Positions 50,162 through 63,579 of a stretch of DNA of 64,000 bases are shown here, piece by piece. Origin of the DNA: Actinomadura xylanilytica. Lineage in GTDB: Bacteria > Actinomycetota > Actinomycetes > Streptosporangiales > Streptosporangiaceae. The stretch's first letter is position 1, and the number at the start of each line of letters is the position of its first letter. The DNA is taken from positions 799,704 to 863,703 of the forward strand of contig NZ_JASNWE010000004.1 of assembly GCF_030283145.1 (NCBI RefSeq). Reading direction: 5' to 3'. The position numbers were made by a program, and so were the translations under genes. The notes under the pieces are model-generated. The model saw nothing but the letters and a program-made list of their open reading frames with translations, was not told the origin of the DNA and did not search any database.

Positions 50162-51127
50162 ATGCCCGCACGCACCGTCGGCACCGCACTGCTGCTGCCG
50201 TCGTTCCTGCTCGCCGCCACGGCGGCCTGCGGGAGCGACTCCTCGGCGGGCGCCGAACCTCCCGCGCTCACCAAGGACCAGGCGCGGCGGGTGCTCGACC
50301 GGTACACCGCCGCGGTGGCCAGGGCCGGTGCGAACCTCGACGGCGCCGCGCTACCCGCTGTCCAGGCCGATCCCCAGCTCGCGATGGACACCGCCGCGTT
50401 CAAGTTCCGGCGGGCCTCCCGGCAGAGGTCGCCCGCCCTGGCGTTCGCCAAGCCCGAGTTCTACATCCCCCGGATGGCCGGCTACCCGCGCTGGTTCGCC
50501 GCCGCCGCGGTCACCGGGCAGGGCGGGCGGGCGCTGCGGCACGCGCTGCTGTTCACCCAGGCCCGGCCCGGGGAGCCGTGGCTGCTGACCGCCGACCCGT
50601 TCCCCGCCGACGCCGCGCTGAGCCGGGTCGCGCTCGACCCCGGCGGCTACGCCACGCCGGTCAAGCCCGGGGCCGAGGGGCTGGCGGTGCCGCCCGCCGG
50701 TCTCGCGGCGGCGCACGCCGCGCTGCTCACCTCCGGCCCGGCGGCGCCCGGTGCGGCCGTGCTGGCCCCCGGTCCCAAGACCGACGAGGCGTACGGCGCG
50801 CTCCGGCAGGGCCAGGCCGACCTCAAGCGCGCCGGGGTGGCGCTCGCCTCCCGGTTCAGCGCCGCGCCGTCCCCGGTCTACGCGCTGCGCACCAAGGACC
50901 GCGGCGCCCTGGTCTGGTACCTCGTCCGGCAGAACGAGGCGTACACCAGCGCCAGGCGGGGCAGGCTGGCAGTGAGCGGTGACCTGGTCGGGCTCGTCCC
51001 GGCCCGGGCCGCCAGGAGGCGGATGGACACCACCGTGCTGGTCCAGTATCTGGCCACCGTTCCACCCGAGGGCCGCGCCACGGTCGCCGGCATGTACCGC
51101 AAGGCCATCGCCGTCCGGGGCTCCTGA
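50162..51127 (+). CDS. Lipoprotein, paralogue of the one at 47724
   Basis: The 321 residues include a signal peptide with lipobox-like LLAATAAC and a Ser/Ala linker. The domain shares FAKPEFYIPRMAGYPRWFAA, then LLFTQARPGEPWLLTADPF, DPGGYATPV and TSGP with the gene at 47724. A short C-terminal extension ends KAIAVRGS. ATG 50162 follows GGGGG; the 5' frame extends to 50129 (GTG) without a signal. The pair brackets prfB, one on each strand, and probably arose by duplication around it. Confidence 0.8.
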   Translation: MPARTVGTALLLPSFLLAATAACGSDSSAGAEPPALTKDQARRVLDRYTAAVARAGANLDGAALPAVQADPQLAMDTAAFKFRRASRQRSPALAFAKPEFYIPRMAGYPRWFAAAAVTGQGGRALRHALLFTQARPGEPWLLTADPFPADAALSRVALDPGGYATPVKPGAEGLAVPPAGLAAAHAALLTSGPAAPGAAVLAPGPKTDEAYGALRQGQADLKRAGVALASRFSAAPSPVYALRTKDRGALVWYLVRQNEAYTSARRGRLAVSGDLVGLVPARAARRRMDTTVLVQYLATVPPEGRATVAGMYRKAIAVRGS

Positions 51128-51134
51128 TCTCGTC

Positions 51135-51191
51135 GGGTGCCGGTGCGATTCCGCTCTTCTTGACCGCTGCAGCGGCCCCGCACCGGCACCC
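51135..51191 (+). terminator. Inverted-repeat terminator after the lipoprotein gene
   Basis: GGGTGCCGGTGCG (51135-51147) is perfectly inverted at 51179-51191. The 31-base spacer has its own palindrome, CCGCTGCAGCGG (51164-51175). It starts 8 bases after the lipoprotein stop. Confidence 0.6.
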
Positions 51192-51259
51192 GGCGTCTTT
51201 CCTAGAATGCGCAGATTCGCGCTCGTGGTGCCGGGTGGTCCGGTCGCCGGCCGCGGCGG

Positions 51260-51295
51260 CGCCCGCCGGATGGTCGCAGGACCGTCCGGCGGGCG
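51260..51295 (-). terminator. Terminator of the glutamate dehydrogenase gene
   Basis: CGCCCGCCGGA (51260-51270) pairs exactly with TCCGGCGGGCG (51285-51295), extended inside by GGTC and GACC. It lies 7 bases past the stop at 51302. Confidence 0.75.
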
Positions 51296-51301
51296 CGGTG
51301 C

Positions 51302-56161
<4,860 letters not shown>

Positions 56162-56309
56162 CAACACTCCCCTATGAGACCCTTCGCCACCTCGTTGTGG
56201 CGCTGCTCACTGGGTCAGCGTAGTCAGGAATCATCCGAAAGCCGACCTGCTTGAGCGCGAGGTGTACGTGGTCCTCACCACCCTGCCAGCCCGCCGGACC
56301 CGACTCACC

Positions 56310-56334
56310 GTGATCAACGTAATCGGTTGATCAC
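56310..56334. promoter_or_regulatory. Palindrome upstream of gdh
   Basis: GTGATCAAC (56310-56318) and GTTGATCAC (56326-56334) are perfect inverse repeats around GTAATCG. It is AT-rich against its background, 149 bases upstream of the gdh start and 26 bases after the kinase stop. An operator fits better than a terminator. Confidence 0.45.
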
Positions 56335-56359
56335 CGCGCGGGTCCGGGGGCCGGCCGGA

Positions 56360-57958
56360 TCAGCCCTGCGGCAGGGCCGCGGCGCCCGTGCCCTGGCCCC
56401 GTCCGCCCGGGGTGACGGGGGTTTCGGTGCCGGGCTCGTCCGGGGGCTCGGTCGTCGGGTCAGGGCTCTTGGTCGGCGTGGTCGGGGGGTCGGTCGGCGT
56501 GGTCGGCGGGTCGGTCGGGGTCTCCTCGGTCGGCGGGCCCGTCTCGGCCGGGCTCGTCGGCACCTCGGTCGACGGGCCCGGCTCGGTGGGCGTCTCGGTG
56601 ACCGGCGGTTCGGGGTCCACGGGGACGTAGCTGTGCGTGCGGACCGGGCTCGGCACCGCGGTCTGGCTGGTCGGCAGCGGGCTGTCGCTCGGGTCGCCGA
56701 CCGTCTGCCCCGCCTTGCCCTTGTCGCCCGAGCCGAGCGCCAGCGCCACCGAGGCGACCACGACCGCGATGATGAGCGCGCCCGCGCCGGCCAGCACGGC
56801 GGGACGGTGCCGTCCGGCCAGGGCGGCGCGGAGCGGGTTGCCGCCGCCCGCCGCGCCCCTGGGCAGGGTGTTCTGCGCCGCCCACTCGGCCGGGCTCGGC
56901 AGCCGCGCGGGCTCGCCGCCGGCGCCCGGGTCCGCCACGGAGGCGAGGCCATGGTCATAGTCGCGGTCGCGGTCGAAGCCGGTGCCCGGGTCGAAGCCCG
57001 GGTCGGAATCCGGGTCGGGCTCGAATCCGGCGGCGATGGGCGCCTGGGCGGCCAGCACGCTGCCGACCTCCAGCATCGCGGTGCCGTCGGTGTCGTCGTC
57101 CGCCAGCGCGGCGGCGGCCGGATTCGGGCTCTCGGCGGCCGGGGCCGCCGCCTCGTCGTGGCCGAGCAGCCGCATCAGCACCTGCCGGGCCCCCGGCCGG
57201 AGCGCCGCGTCCTTGCTCATGCAGTCCTCGACCAGGTCGCGCAGCGGCCCGCTGAGCCCGCCGAGCTCGGGCTCCTGGTGCAGGATCCGGTTGATGACGG
57301 CCGGGATGCTGTCCTGCCCGAACGGCGGCTCGCCGGTCGCCGCGAACGCCAGCGTCGCGGCCCAGCAGAACACGTCGGCGGCGGTGCCGATCTCGTCGCC
57401 CTGCAACTGCTCGGGCGCCATGTAGGACGGGGTGCCGATCACCTTGCTGGTGAGCGTGGTGGAACCGCTGATCGCCCGCGCCACGCCGAAGTCGATCACG
57501 CGCGGCCCGTCCGGGCCGATCAGCACGTTGTGCGGCTTGAAGTCACGGTGGATGATCTTGGCCTGGTGGATCGCCGCGAGCGCGGTGGCGGTGCCGACCG
57601 CCAGCCGGTCGAGGTCTGCCCCGGTGAGCGGGCCCGACTCCAGCACGTGCTCGTTGAGCGAGGGCCCCGGCACATACTCGCTGACGATGTAGGGCCGGTC
57701 GCCGGTCGCGTCGGCGTCGATCACCTGGGCGGTGCAGAACGGCGCGACCCGCTTGGCGACCTCCAGCTCGCGCAGGAACCGGGCGCGGGCCCGGTCGTCG
57801 GAGGTCAGCTCGGAGTGCAGGAGCTTGAGCGCGACCCGGCGGCCGTCCTCGGCCTCGCCGAGGAACACCGCGCCCTGGCCGCCCTCACCCACCCGTCCGA
57901 TCAGGGCGTACGGCCCCAGCTGCTCCGGGTCACCGGGCCGCAGTGCCGCAACCTCCAT
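56360..57958 (-). CDS. Membrane-anchored Ser/Thr protein kinase (PknB-like)
   Basis: This 532-residue Hanks-type kinase has the P-loop GRVGEGGQGAVFLGE (21-35), ATP Lys45 (VALKLL), the catalytic loop HRDFKPHNV with Asp139, DFG at 156-158 and APE near 181. After the kinase domain comes an acidic linker and one helix (about 395-420; ALIIAVVVASVALALG). The extracytoplasmic tail of about 100 residues is Thr/Pro repeats (PPTTPTDPPTTPT) without a sensor domain, so it may be glycosylated or span the wall. ATG 57958 is the natural start. It is divergent from a three-repeat HTH gene. Targets are unknown. Confidence 0.94.
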   Translation of the reverse strand: MEVAALRPGDPEQLGPYALIGRVGEGGQGAVFLGEAEDGRRVALKLLHSELTSDDRARARFLRELEVAKRVAPFCTAQVIDADATGDRPYIVSEYVPGPSLNEHVLESGPLTGADLDRLAVGTATALAAIHQAKIIHRDFKPHNVLIGPDGPRVIDFGVARAISGSTTLTSKVIGTPSYMAPEQLQGDEIGTAADVFCWAATLAFAATGEPPFGQDSIPAVINRILHQEPELGGLSGPLRDLVEDCMSKDAALRPGARQVLMRLLGHDEAAAPAAESPNPAAAALADDDTDGTAMLEVGSVLAAQAPIAAGFEPDPDSDPGFDPGTGFDRDRDYDHGLASVADPGAGGEPARLPSPAEWAAQNTLPRGAAGGGNPLRAALAGRHRPAVLAGAGALIIAVVVASVALALGSGDKGKAGQTVGDPSDSPLPTSQTAVPSPVRTHSYVPVDPEPPVTETPTEPGPSTEVPTSPAETGPPTEETPTDPPTTPTDPPTTPTKSPDPTTEPPDEPGTETPVTPGGRGQGTGAAALPQG

Positions 57959-58250
57959 GTGGGGAACCGTCCCTCTCTCGAATCGAACGGGCCGAACGGA
58001 CCGCGGTCCGGGTCGGCACGGGCCGAAGCTCCGCTTGTGTGACGCCCGAGCCCCGGGGGAGGTTCACCCGTCCCTCCGACCGCACAGCGCGATCCGACCT
58101 GGGGCTTCCGCACGGTCACGGCTGGTTCGGATACACCTTAGTGGCGGGCGCCTCCGGTCTCGGCCGCGGTTTTCACCATGAACGACATCTCACCAGGTCG
58201 GCCGCCGTTCCGCCGAAGATTTCAGAACGTGCCCCTGCGAGAATGCCGGG

Positions 58251-58865
58251 ATGACCGCGCTCGACGGACGCCGCGCCTACACCCGGGCCGACCTGATGGC
58301 CGCGCACGGCCTCGGCCGCAGCACGCTGGAGAAGTGGTACCGGGAACGGGACGCCAACGGGCACCCGGACGCGGCCGGCACGGTCGGGTCGCAGCTCGTC
58401 TGGGACGCTGAGGCATGGGACCGCTGGTACGCGTCCCGCGGTGCGGCGCCGGGGGTTCCGCCGGGGCTGGCGACCCGCGACGAGCTGGCCGCCCGGCACG
58501 GCCTGAGCCGGCACCGGCTCAAGCAACTCTGGGCCGGACGCGCCGCCAACGGCCACCCCGAGGTCGCCCACCGGTCGGGCAAGGCCCTCTACTGGGACGC
58601 GTCCGAATGGGACGCCTGGTACGCCGCCCTCGAAGAGGACGGCGACCGGGACGGCGACGACGGCGGCGATCCCGACGACCTGGTCACGCTCGCCGAGGTG
58701 GCCCGCATCCTCGGGCTGGCGCAGACGAGCGTCACCGTCTACCCCCGGCGGCCCCCCGCGGGCTGGCCCGAGCCGGCGCGCGAGGAGCCCCTCGGCGGCG
58801 GACGCGTCCGCCGCCTCTACCGGCGCCGCGACATCCTCGCCTACGCCGCCCGCCGCCGCCCCTGA
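58251..58865 (+). CDS. Protein built of three AlpA/MerR-like HTH repeats
   Basis: The 204 residues contain three related units. The first is about residues 10-63 (YTRADLMAAHGLGRSTLEKWY, ending AEAWDRWYASR). The second is about 74-127 (ATRDELAARHGLSRHRLKQLW, ending ASEWDAWYAAL). The third is about 143-200 (VTLAEVARILGLAQTSV, ending RRDILAYAARR). Each looks like a short winged HTH of the excisionase/AlpA type. Repeats 1 and 2 also share the wing text NGHP. An acidic linker separates the third. ATG 58251 has no clear ribosome site. Triple HTH suggests binding of a repeated DNA site; no target is known. Confidence 0.75.
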   Translation: MTALDGRRAYTRADLMAAHGLGRSTLEKWYRERDANGHPDAAGTVGSQLVWDAEAWDRWYASRGAAPGVPPGLATRDELAARHGLSRHRLKQLWAGRAANGHPEVAHRSGKALYWDASEWDAWYAALEEDGDRDGDDGGDPDDLVTLAEVARILGLAQTSVTVYPRRPPAGWPEPAREEPLGGGRVRRLYRRRDILAYAARRRP

Positions 58866-58871
58866 CCCCGC

Positions 58872-60830
58872 TCAGGGGACGAAGTGCTCGAGCACCTCGG
58901 GGTTGGCCATCGAGTCGCGGTTGGCGGCCTCGTCGACCGGCGTGCCGAGCAGGATCTTGCGGACCGGGACCTCCAGCTTCTTCCCCGACAGCGTGCGCGG
59001 GACGCCCGGCACCCGGTGGATCTCGTCCGGGACGTGCCGGGGCGACAGCGCCGAGCGGATCTCGCGCTTGAGCCGTCCGGTCAGGTCGTCGTCCAGCTCG
59101 GCGCCCTCGCCGAGCTGGACGTAGAGGATCAGCCGGCCCTCGCGGCCGAGCCGGCCGGTGTCGATGACCAGGCTGTCGGCGACCTCGTCGAACGCCTCGA
59201 CCACCCGGTAGAAGTCGGAGGTGCCCATCCGGACGCCGCCGCGGTTGAGGGTGGAGTCGGAGCGGCCGTAGATGACCGCGCCGCCGTCCGGCCTGATCTT
59301 GATCCAGTCGCCGTGCCGCCACACGCCTGGGTAGGTGTCGAAGTAGGACTCGCGGTAGCGCTCGCCGCGCGGGTCGTCCCAGAACGACACCGGCATCGAG
59401 GGCATCGGCTCGGTGATGACCAGCTCGCCGACCTCGTCCAGCACGGGCTCGCCCGCGTCGTCGTAGGCCTCGACCTTGGCGCCGAGGCCGCGGCACTGGA
59501 TCACGCCCGCGTACAGCGGCAGCAGCGGCGAGGGGCCGACGAAGCCGGTGCACAGGTCGGTGCCGCCGGAGAACGAGCCGAGCAGCAGGTCCGCGCCGAC
59601 CGCGTCGTACACCCAGGCGAACCCCTCGGGCGGCAGCGGCGAGCCGGTGGAGCCGATGCCGCGCAGCGCCGACAGGTCGAACTCCGCGCCGGGGCGGCGG
59701 CCGTCCTTGACCGACGCCTGGATGTAGGGGGCGCCGACGCCCAGGTAGGTGACGCCGGTGTCGGCGGCCAGCTTCCACAGGTCGAGGGGCGCGCCGTCGT
59801 ACATCACGACGGTGGAGCCGACCAGCAGGCCGCCGATGAGGTAGTTCCACATCATCCAGCCGGTGGTGGTGTACCAGCAGAACACGTCCTCGGGCCCGAG
59901 GTCCTGGTGGAAGGAGAGCGCCTTGAGGTGTTCGAGGACGACGCCGCCGTGGCCGTGCACGATCGGCTTGGGCAGGCCGGTGGTGCCCGAGGAGTACACG
60001 ACCCACAGCGGGTGGTCGAACGGGACGTCCTCGAACTCCATCGCGTGGCCGGGCCGCGGCAGGTCGGCGTAGGCGACCCCGTGGCGCAGCCCGTCCGGAC
60101 GCGCCGCCGGGTCGAGGTAGGGCACCAGGACGGTCGCGTTCAGCGTGGGGAGGGCGGCCTCGATCTCGGCGACGGCGGCGCGGCGGTCGAACCGGCGGCC
60201 GTTGTAGGCGTACCCGTCGACCGCGATCAGCACCTTGGGCTCGATCTGGGCGAACCGGTCGATCACCGAGGACGAGCCGAAGTCCGGGGAGCACGAGGAC
60301 CAGATCGCGCCGAGCGAGGCGGCGGCCAGGAAGCAGATCAGCGCCTCGGGGATGTTGGGCAGGTACGCCGCCACCCGGTCGCCCCTCCCGACGCCCAGCG
60401 CGGCCAGGCCCGCGCGGACCTCGGCGACGTGCGCGGCCAGCTCGCGGTGCGTCAGCACCCGGTGCCCGCCCGCCTCGGACCGGAACACCACGGCGGCGTC
60501 GTCCGGGGTCCGCCCGGCGTGCCGCAGCGCGTTGGCGGCGTAGTTGACCGTCGCGCCCGGGAACCAGCGCAGCCCGTCGACCGGCATCGGCCCGCCCGAC
60601 CGGACCGGGCCGTCGCCGCGCTCGCCGACCACGCCGAAGTAGCTCCAGATCGCGTCCCAGAACGCGTCGACCTCGGTCACCGACCAGCGCCACAGCTCGT
60701 CGTAGGACTCGGTCAGCACGCCCCGGTCCCACAGCCAGTGCGTGAAGTGCGTGACCCGTGCGTTCGCGACGACGTCCGCGGCGGGCTCCCACAGCGGTAC
60801 GCCCTCGGAGATCTGCTGGTCACCGGACAT
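58872..60830 (-). CDS. aacS: Acetoacetyl-CoA synthetase
   Basis: This 652-residue ANL-superfamily ligase converts acetoacetate plus CoA and ATP to acetoacetyl-CoA. The N-terminal ACAS-type segment (FTHWLWDRGVLTESYDELWRW, shown in part) and FWDAIWSYFGV distinguish acetoacetate ligases. The phosphate loop is YSSGTTGLPKP, and TTTGWMMWNYLIGGLL is the family motif. The catalytic Lys lies in LSGKKLEVPVRK. ATG 60830 follows GGAGGGAAG; the longer frame to 60947 is not conserved-looking. Its end is 6 bases from the convergent HTH gene. It may salvage ketone units from lipid breakdown. Confidence 0.93.
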   Translation of the reverse strand: MSGDQQISEGVPLWEPAADVVANARVTHFTHWLWDRGVLTESYDELWRWSVTEVDAFWDAIWSYFGVVGERGDGPVRSGGPMPVDGLRWFPGATVNYAANALRHAGRTPDDAAVVFRSEAGGHRVLTHRELAAHVAEVRAGLAALGVGRGDRVAAYLPNIPEALICFLAAASLGAIWSSCSPDFGSSSVIDRFAQIEPKVLIAVDGYAYNGRRFDRRAAVAEIEAALPTLNATVLVPYLDPAARPDGLRHGVAYADLPRPGHAMEFEDVPFDHPLWVVYSSGTTGLPKPIVHGHGGVVLEHLKALSFHQDLGPEDVFCWYTTTGWMMWNYLIGGLLVGSTVVMYDGAPLDLWKLAADTGVTYLGVGAPYIQASVKDGRRPGAEFDLSALRGIGSTGSPLPPEGFAWVYDAVGADLLLGSFSGGTDLCTGFVGPSPLLPLYAGVIQCRGLGAKVEAYDDAGEPVLDEVGELVITEPMPSMPVSFWDDPRGERYRESYFDTYPGVWRHGDWIKIRPDGGAVIYGRSDSTLNRGGVRMGTSDFYRVVEAFDEVADSLVIDTGRLGREGRLILYVQLGEGAELDDDLTGRLKREIRSALSPRHVPDEIHRVPGVPRTLSGKKLEVPVRKILLGTPVDEAANRDSMANPEVLEHFVP

Positions 60831-60999
60831 GTGCACTTCCCTCCCGGAGGCCGCGGCGGGTCGCGCGGCCTCTCCCAATATCGGGCCCGCCCGGCGGCCC
60901 GCGCAAGCTCCGCGATCACGATCCGGGTCTCCGCCGAACCTTCCCATGACGGGCCTCCGTCAGACGGTCACGGCCGGGTGCGGAGGCTCGTCCGGGCGG

Positions 61000-61710
61000 T
61001 CACAGCCGGGTGAGGTCGGCGACGGCGGTGACCAGGGCGCGCGTGTCGGCCAGGGTCGCCAGGACGATGTCGGCGCCCGCCGCGCGGAGCTCGGCCTCGG
61101 TGGCGCTGCCGGTGGCGACCGCGATGATCGGGGATCCGGCGATGTGCGCGGCCTGGACGTCGCGCGGCGAGTCGGCGATGTAGACGGTCGTCGACTCGGG
61201 GAACGGCGTGCCGTGCCGCTCCGCCGCCCGGGTGCGGGCCAGCTCCAGCAGCGCCGCCTTGCTGTAGACGCCGTTCTCGTAGCCGCCGCCGTCGAGGTCG
61301 AGGTGCGCGGCCAGGCCCAGCTCGGTCAGTTTCAGCACCGCGTTCGGCCGGACCGACCCGGTCAGCACCGACTGCACCAGGCCCGGCACGCGCGACAGCG
61401 CCTCGACGGCCTCGCGGGCCCCGGCCAGCACCCGGCCGTGCGTCCGCAGGTCGCCGCGGCGGGCGGCGAACGCCTCGGCGAGCGCGGTCATGAACGCGGG
61501 CAGGTGGTCGTCGGTGGTGACCACGTCGTTGAACGCCAGCGTCTCGAAGATGAGCTCGGACTCGGTCCGGCCCGGGGTCGGCGGCAGCCGCACCAGCGGG
61601 CGCCCGGTGGTGCGCTGGAACGCCTCGGCGTAGGACTCCCTGGTGACCCGTCCGACGTCCACCAGCGTGTGATCGATGTTCCACAGCACCAGACGGTTCA
61701 GCGTCGACAT
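61000..61710 (-). CDS. HAD-superfamily protein lacking the nucleophilic Asp
   Basis: This 236-residue protein has the haloacid dehalogenase fold with a C1 cap at about 16-85. Motif I reads LWNIDHTLVD: the first Asp, the phospho-nucleophile, is Asn (codon AAC), while the general acid Asp two residues on remains. Motif II is SVLTGS (Thr instead of the usual Thr/Ser, intact). Motif III Lys is near LKL, and motif IV is YIADSPRDVQAA. A phosphatase by the standard route is impossible unless the Asn is modified. ATG 61710 is the natural start. It lies between acetoacetyl-CoA synthetase and pruA. Function unknown. Confidence 0.85.
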   Translation of the reverse strand: MSTLNRLVLWNIDHTLVDVGRVTRESYAEAFQRTTGRPLVRLPPTPGRTESELIFETLAFNDVVTTDDHLPAFMTALAEAFAARRGDLRTHGRVLAGAREAVEALSRVPGLVQSVLTGSVRPNAVLKLTELGLAAHLDLDGGGYENGVYSKAALLELARTRAAERHGTPFPESTTVYIADSPRDVQAAHIAGSPIIAVATGSATEAELRAAGADIVLATLADTRALVTAVADLTRL

Positions 61711-61754
61711 CCCGTTCCCATGCGCGTCCGAGGGTGCCGTGCGACACCGGCTCC

Positions 61755-61778
61755 GCCCGCACCACAGCCGGTGCGGGC
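61755..61778 (-). terminator. Hairpin after pruA
   Basis: GCCCGCACC (61755-61763) and GGTGCGGGC (61770-61778) form a perfect 9-bp stem with loop ACAGCC, about 50 bases beyond the pruA stop and before the HAD gene start. Confidence 0.6.
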
Positions 61779-61826
61779 GAGCTTATCGTCGGCCCTGCCG
61801 GGCCCTTCCCGCAACCGTGCCGGGGG

Positions 61827-63464
61827 TCACGGCCGGGTGCCCATGTGGGGGTAGCGGTGGTCGGTGGCCGGGACGAACGTCTCCTTGATCGACCGGACGT
61901 TCACCCAGCGCATCAGGTTGAAGATCGAGCCGGCCTTGTCGTTGGTGCCGCTGGCCCGCGCCCCGCCGAACGGCTGCTGCCCGACGATCGCGCCGGTCGG
62001 CTTGTCGTTGACGTAGAAGTTGCCCGCCGCGAACCGCAGCCGCTCGGTCGCGTCCGCGATCACCGCCCGGTCCCGCGCGACGATCGCGCCGGTCAGCCCG
62101 TACGGCGCGACGCCCTCCATCTGGGCGAGCATCGCGTCGTAGTCGCCGTCGTCGTACACCAGGACGCCGAGGATCGGCCCGAAGTACTCGGTGGTGAAGA
62201 TCTCGTCGTCCGGGTCGGAGCACTCCAGGACGGTCGGCCGGACGAAGTAGCCCACCGAGTCGTCCAGGTCGCCGCCGGCCAGGATCCGGACGGTGTCGAG
62301 CGCCGCGGCCCGCTCGATCGCGGTCCGGTGCTTGGCGAACGCCCGCTCGTCGATCACCGCGCCCATGAACGCCGACAGGTCGGTGCCGACGTTCCCCATG
62401 GTGAGCGCGTCGACCTCGGCGCACAGGTCGTCGCGGATCCGGTTCCAGAGCGAGCGGGGGACGTAGGCGCGGGACGCGGCCGAGCACTTCTGCCCCTGGT
62501 ACTCGAACGCGCCCCGGATCAGCGCGGTCTTCAGCACCGCCGGGTCGGCGGAGGCGTGCGCGACCACGAAGTCCTTGCCGCCGGTCTCGCCGACCACCCT
62601 CGGGTAGCCGTGGTAGCCGCCGATGTTCTCGCCGACCGTCCGCCACAGGTGCTGGAAGGTGCCGGTCGAGCCGGTGAAGTGGATCCCGGCGAGGTCGGGC
62701 CGCGGCAGCGCCGCCTCCGACACCGCCCGCCCGTCCCCGGTGACCAGGTTGACCACGCCGGGCGGCAGCCCCGCCTCCTCCAGCACCCGCAGGGTGAAGT
62801 GCGCGGCGAGCTGCTGGGTCTGCGCCGGCTTCCACACCACCACGTTGCCCATCAGCGCGGGCGCGGTCGGCAGGTTCCCGGCGATCGCGGAGAAGTTGAA
62901 CGGGGTGATCGCCAGGACGAAGCCCTCCAGCGGCCGGTACTCCATCCGGTTCCACACCCCGGGCGGGGAGCTGGGCTGCTGGGCGTGGATCCGGCGGGCG
63001 AAGTCGACGTTGAACCGCCAGAAGTCGATCAGCTCGCAGGCCGCGTCGATCTCCGCCTGCTGGATCGACTTGGACTGCCCGAGGATGGTGGCGGCGTTCA
63101 CCGTGGACCGCCACGGTCCCGCCAGCAGGTCGGCCGCCCTGAGCAGGATCGCGGCCCGGTCGTCGAACGGCGTCGCCCGCCAGCCCGGGGCCGCCTCGCG
63201 GGCCGCGTCGATCGCGGCGCCCACGTCGGCGGCCGTCGCGTTCCCCATCCGGCCGAGCACGTGCCCGTGGTCGTGCGGCTCGACCAGGTCGATGGGCGCG
63301 CCCCCGCCGAGCCGCCGCTCGCCGCCGATCGTCATGGTCAGCTCGGTGTGCCCGCCGGCGAGCTCCCCGATCCGGGTCTCCAGCGCGGCCCGCTCGGCGC
63401 TGCCGGGCGCGTATCCCTTGGCCGGTTCGTTGTGCGGTTCGGGGACGGTGGTGACGGCGTCCAT
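61827..63464 (-). CDS. pruA: L-glutamate gamma-semialdehyde (1-pyrroline-5-carboxylate) dehydrogenase
   Basis: This 545-residue aldehyde dehydrogenase oxidises the second intermediate of proline breakdown to glutamate with NAD. Catalytic Cys327 sits in GAFEYQGQKCSAASR and Glu293 in VVGETGGKDF. EGFVLAITPFNFSAIAGN and KPAQTQ are the cofactor-binding parts. ATG 63464 follows AGGGAG; a few more codons exist upstream (GTG at 63488) but without support. No proline dehydrogenase is seen in the window; it may lie beyond either end. The product glutamate can be used by the large GDH. Confidence 0.96.
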   Translation of the reverse strand: MDAVTTVPEPHNEPAKGYAPGSAERAALETRIGELAGGHTELTMTIGGERRLGGGAPIDLVEPHDHGHVLGRMGNATAADVGAAIDAAREAAPGWRATPFDDRAAILLRAADLLAGPWRSTVNAATILGQSKSIQQAEIDAACELIDFWRFNVDFARRIHAQQPSSPPGVWNRMEYRPLEGFVLAITPFNFSAIAGNLPTAPALMGNVVVWKPAQTQQLAAHFTLRVLEEAGLPPGVVNLVTGDGRAVSEAALPRPDLAGIHFTGSTGTFQHLWRTVGENIGGYHGYPRVVGETGGKDFVVAHASADPAVLKTALIRGAFEYQGQKCSAASRAYVPRSLWNRIRDDLCAEVDALTMGNVGTDLSAFMGAVIDERAFAKHRTAIERAAALDTVRILAGGDLDDSVGYFVRPTVLECSDPDDEIFTTEYFGPILGVLVYDDGDYDAMLAQMEGVAPYGLTGAIVARDRAVIADATERLRFAAGNFYVNDKPTGAIVGQQPFGGARASGTNDKAGSIFNLMRWVNVRSIKETFVPATDHRYPHMGTRP

Positions 63465-63579
63465 ACGGTGCTCCCTGAGGTCCGACATCGTCGTCGATGC
63501 GCGGGAGGGGCCCGTCCGGCGACGCGGAGGTCACCCCCTCGATGTTCGAGACCTACCCGCGGGTGCGCGGGTGACGCCC

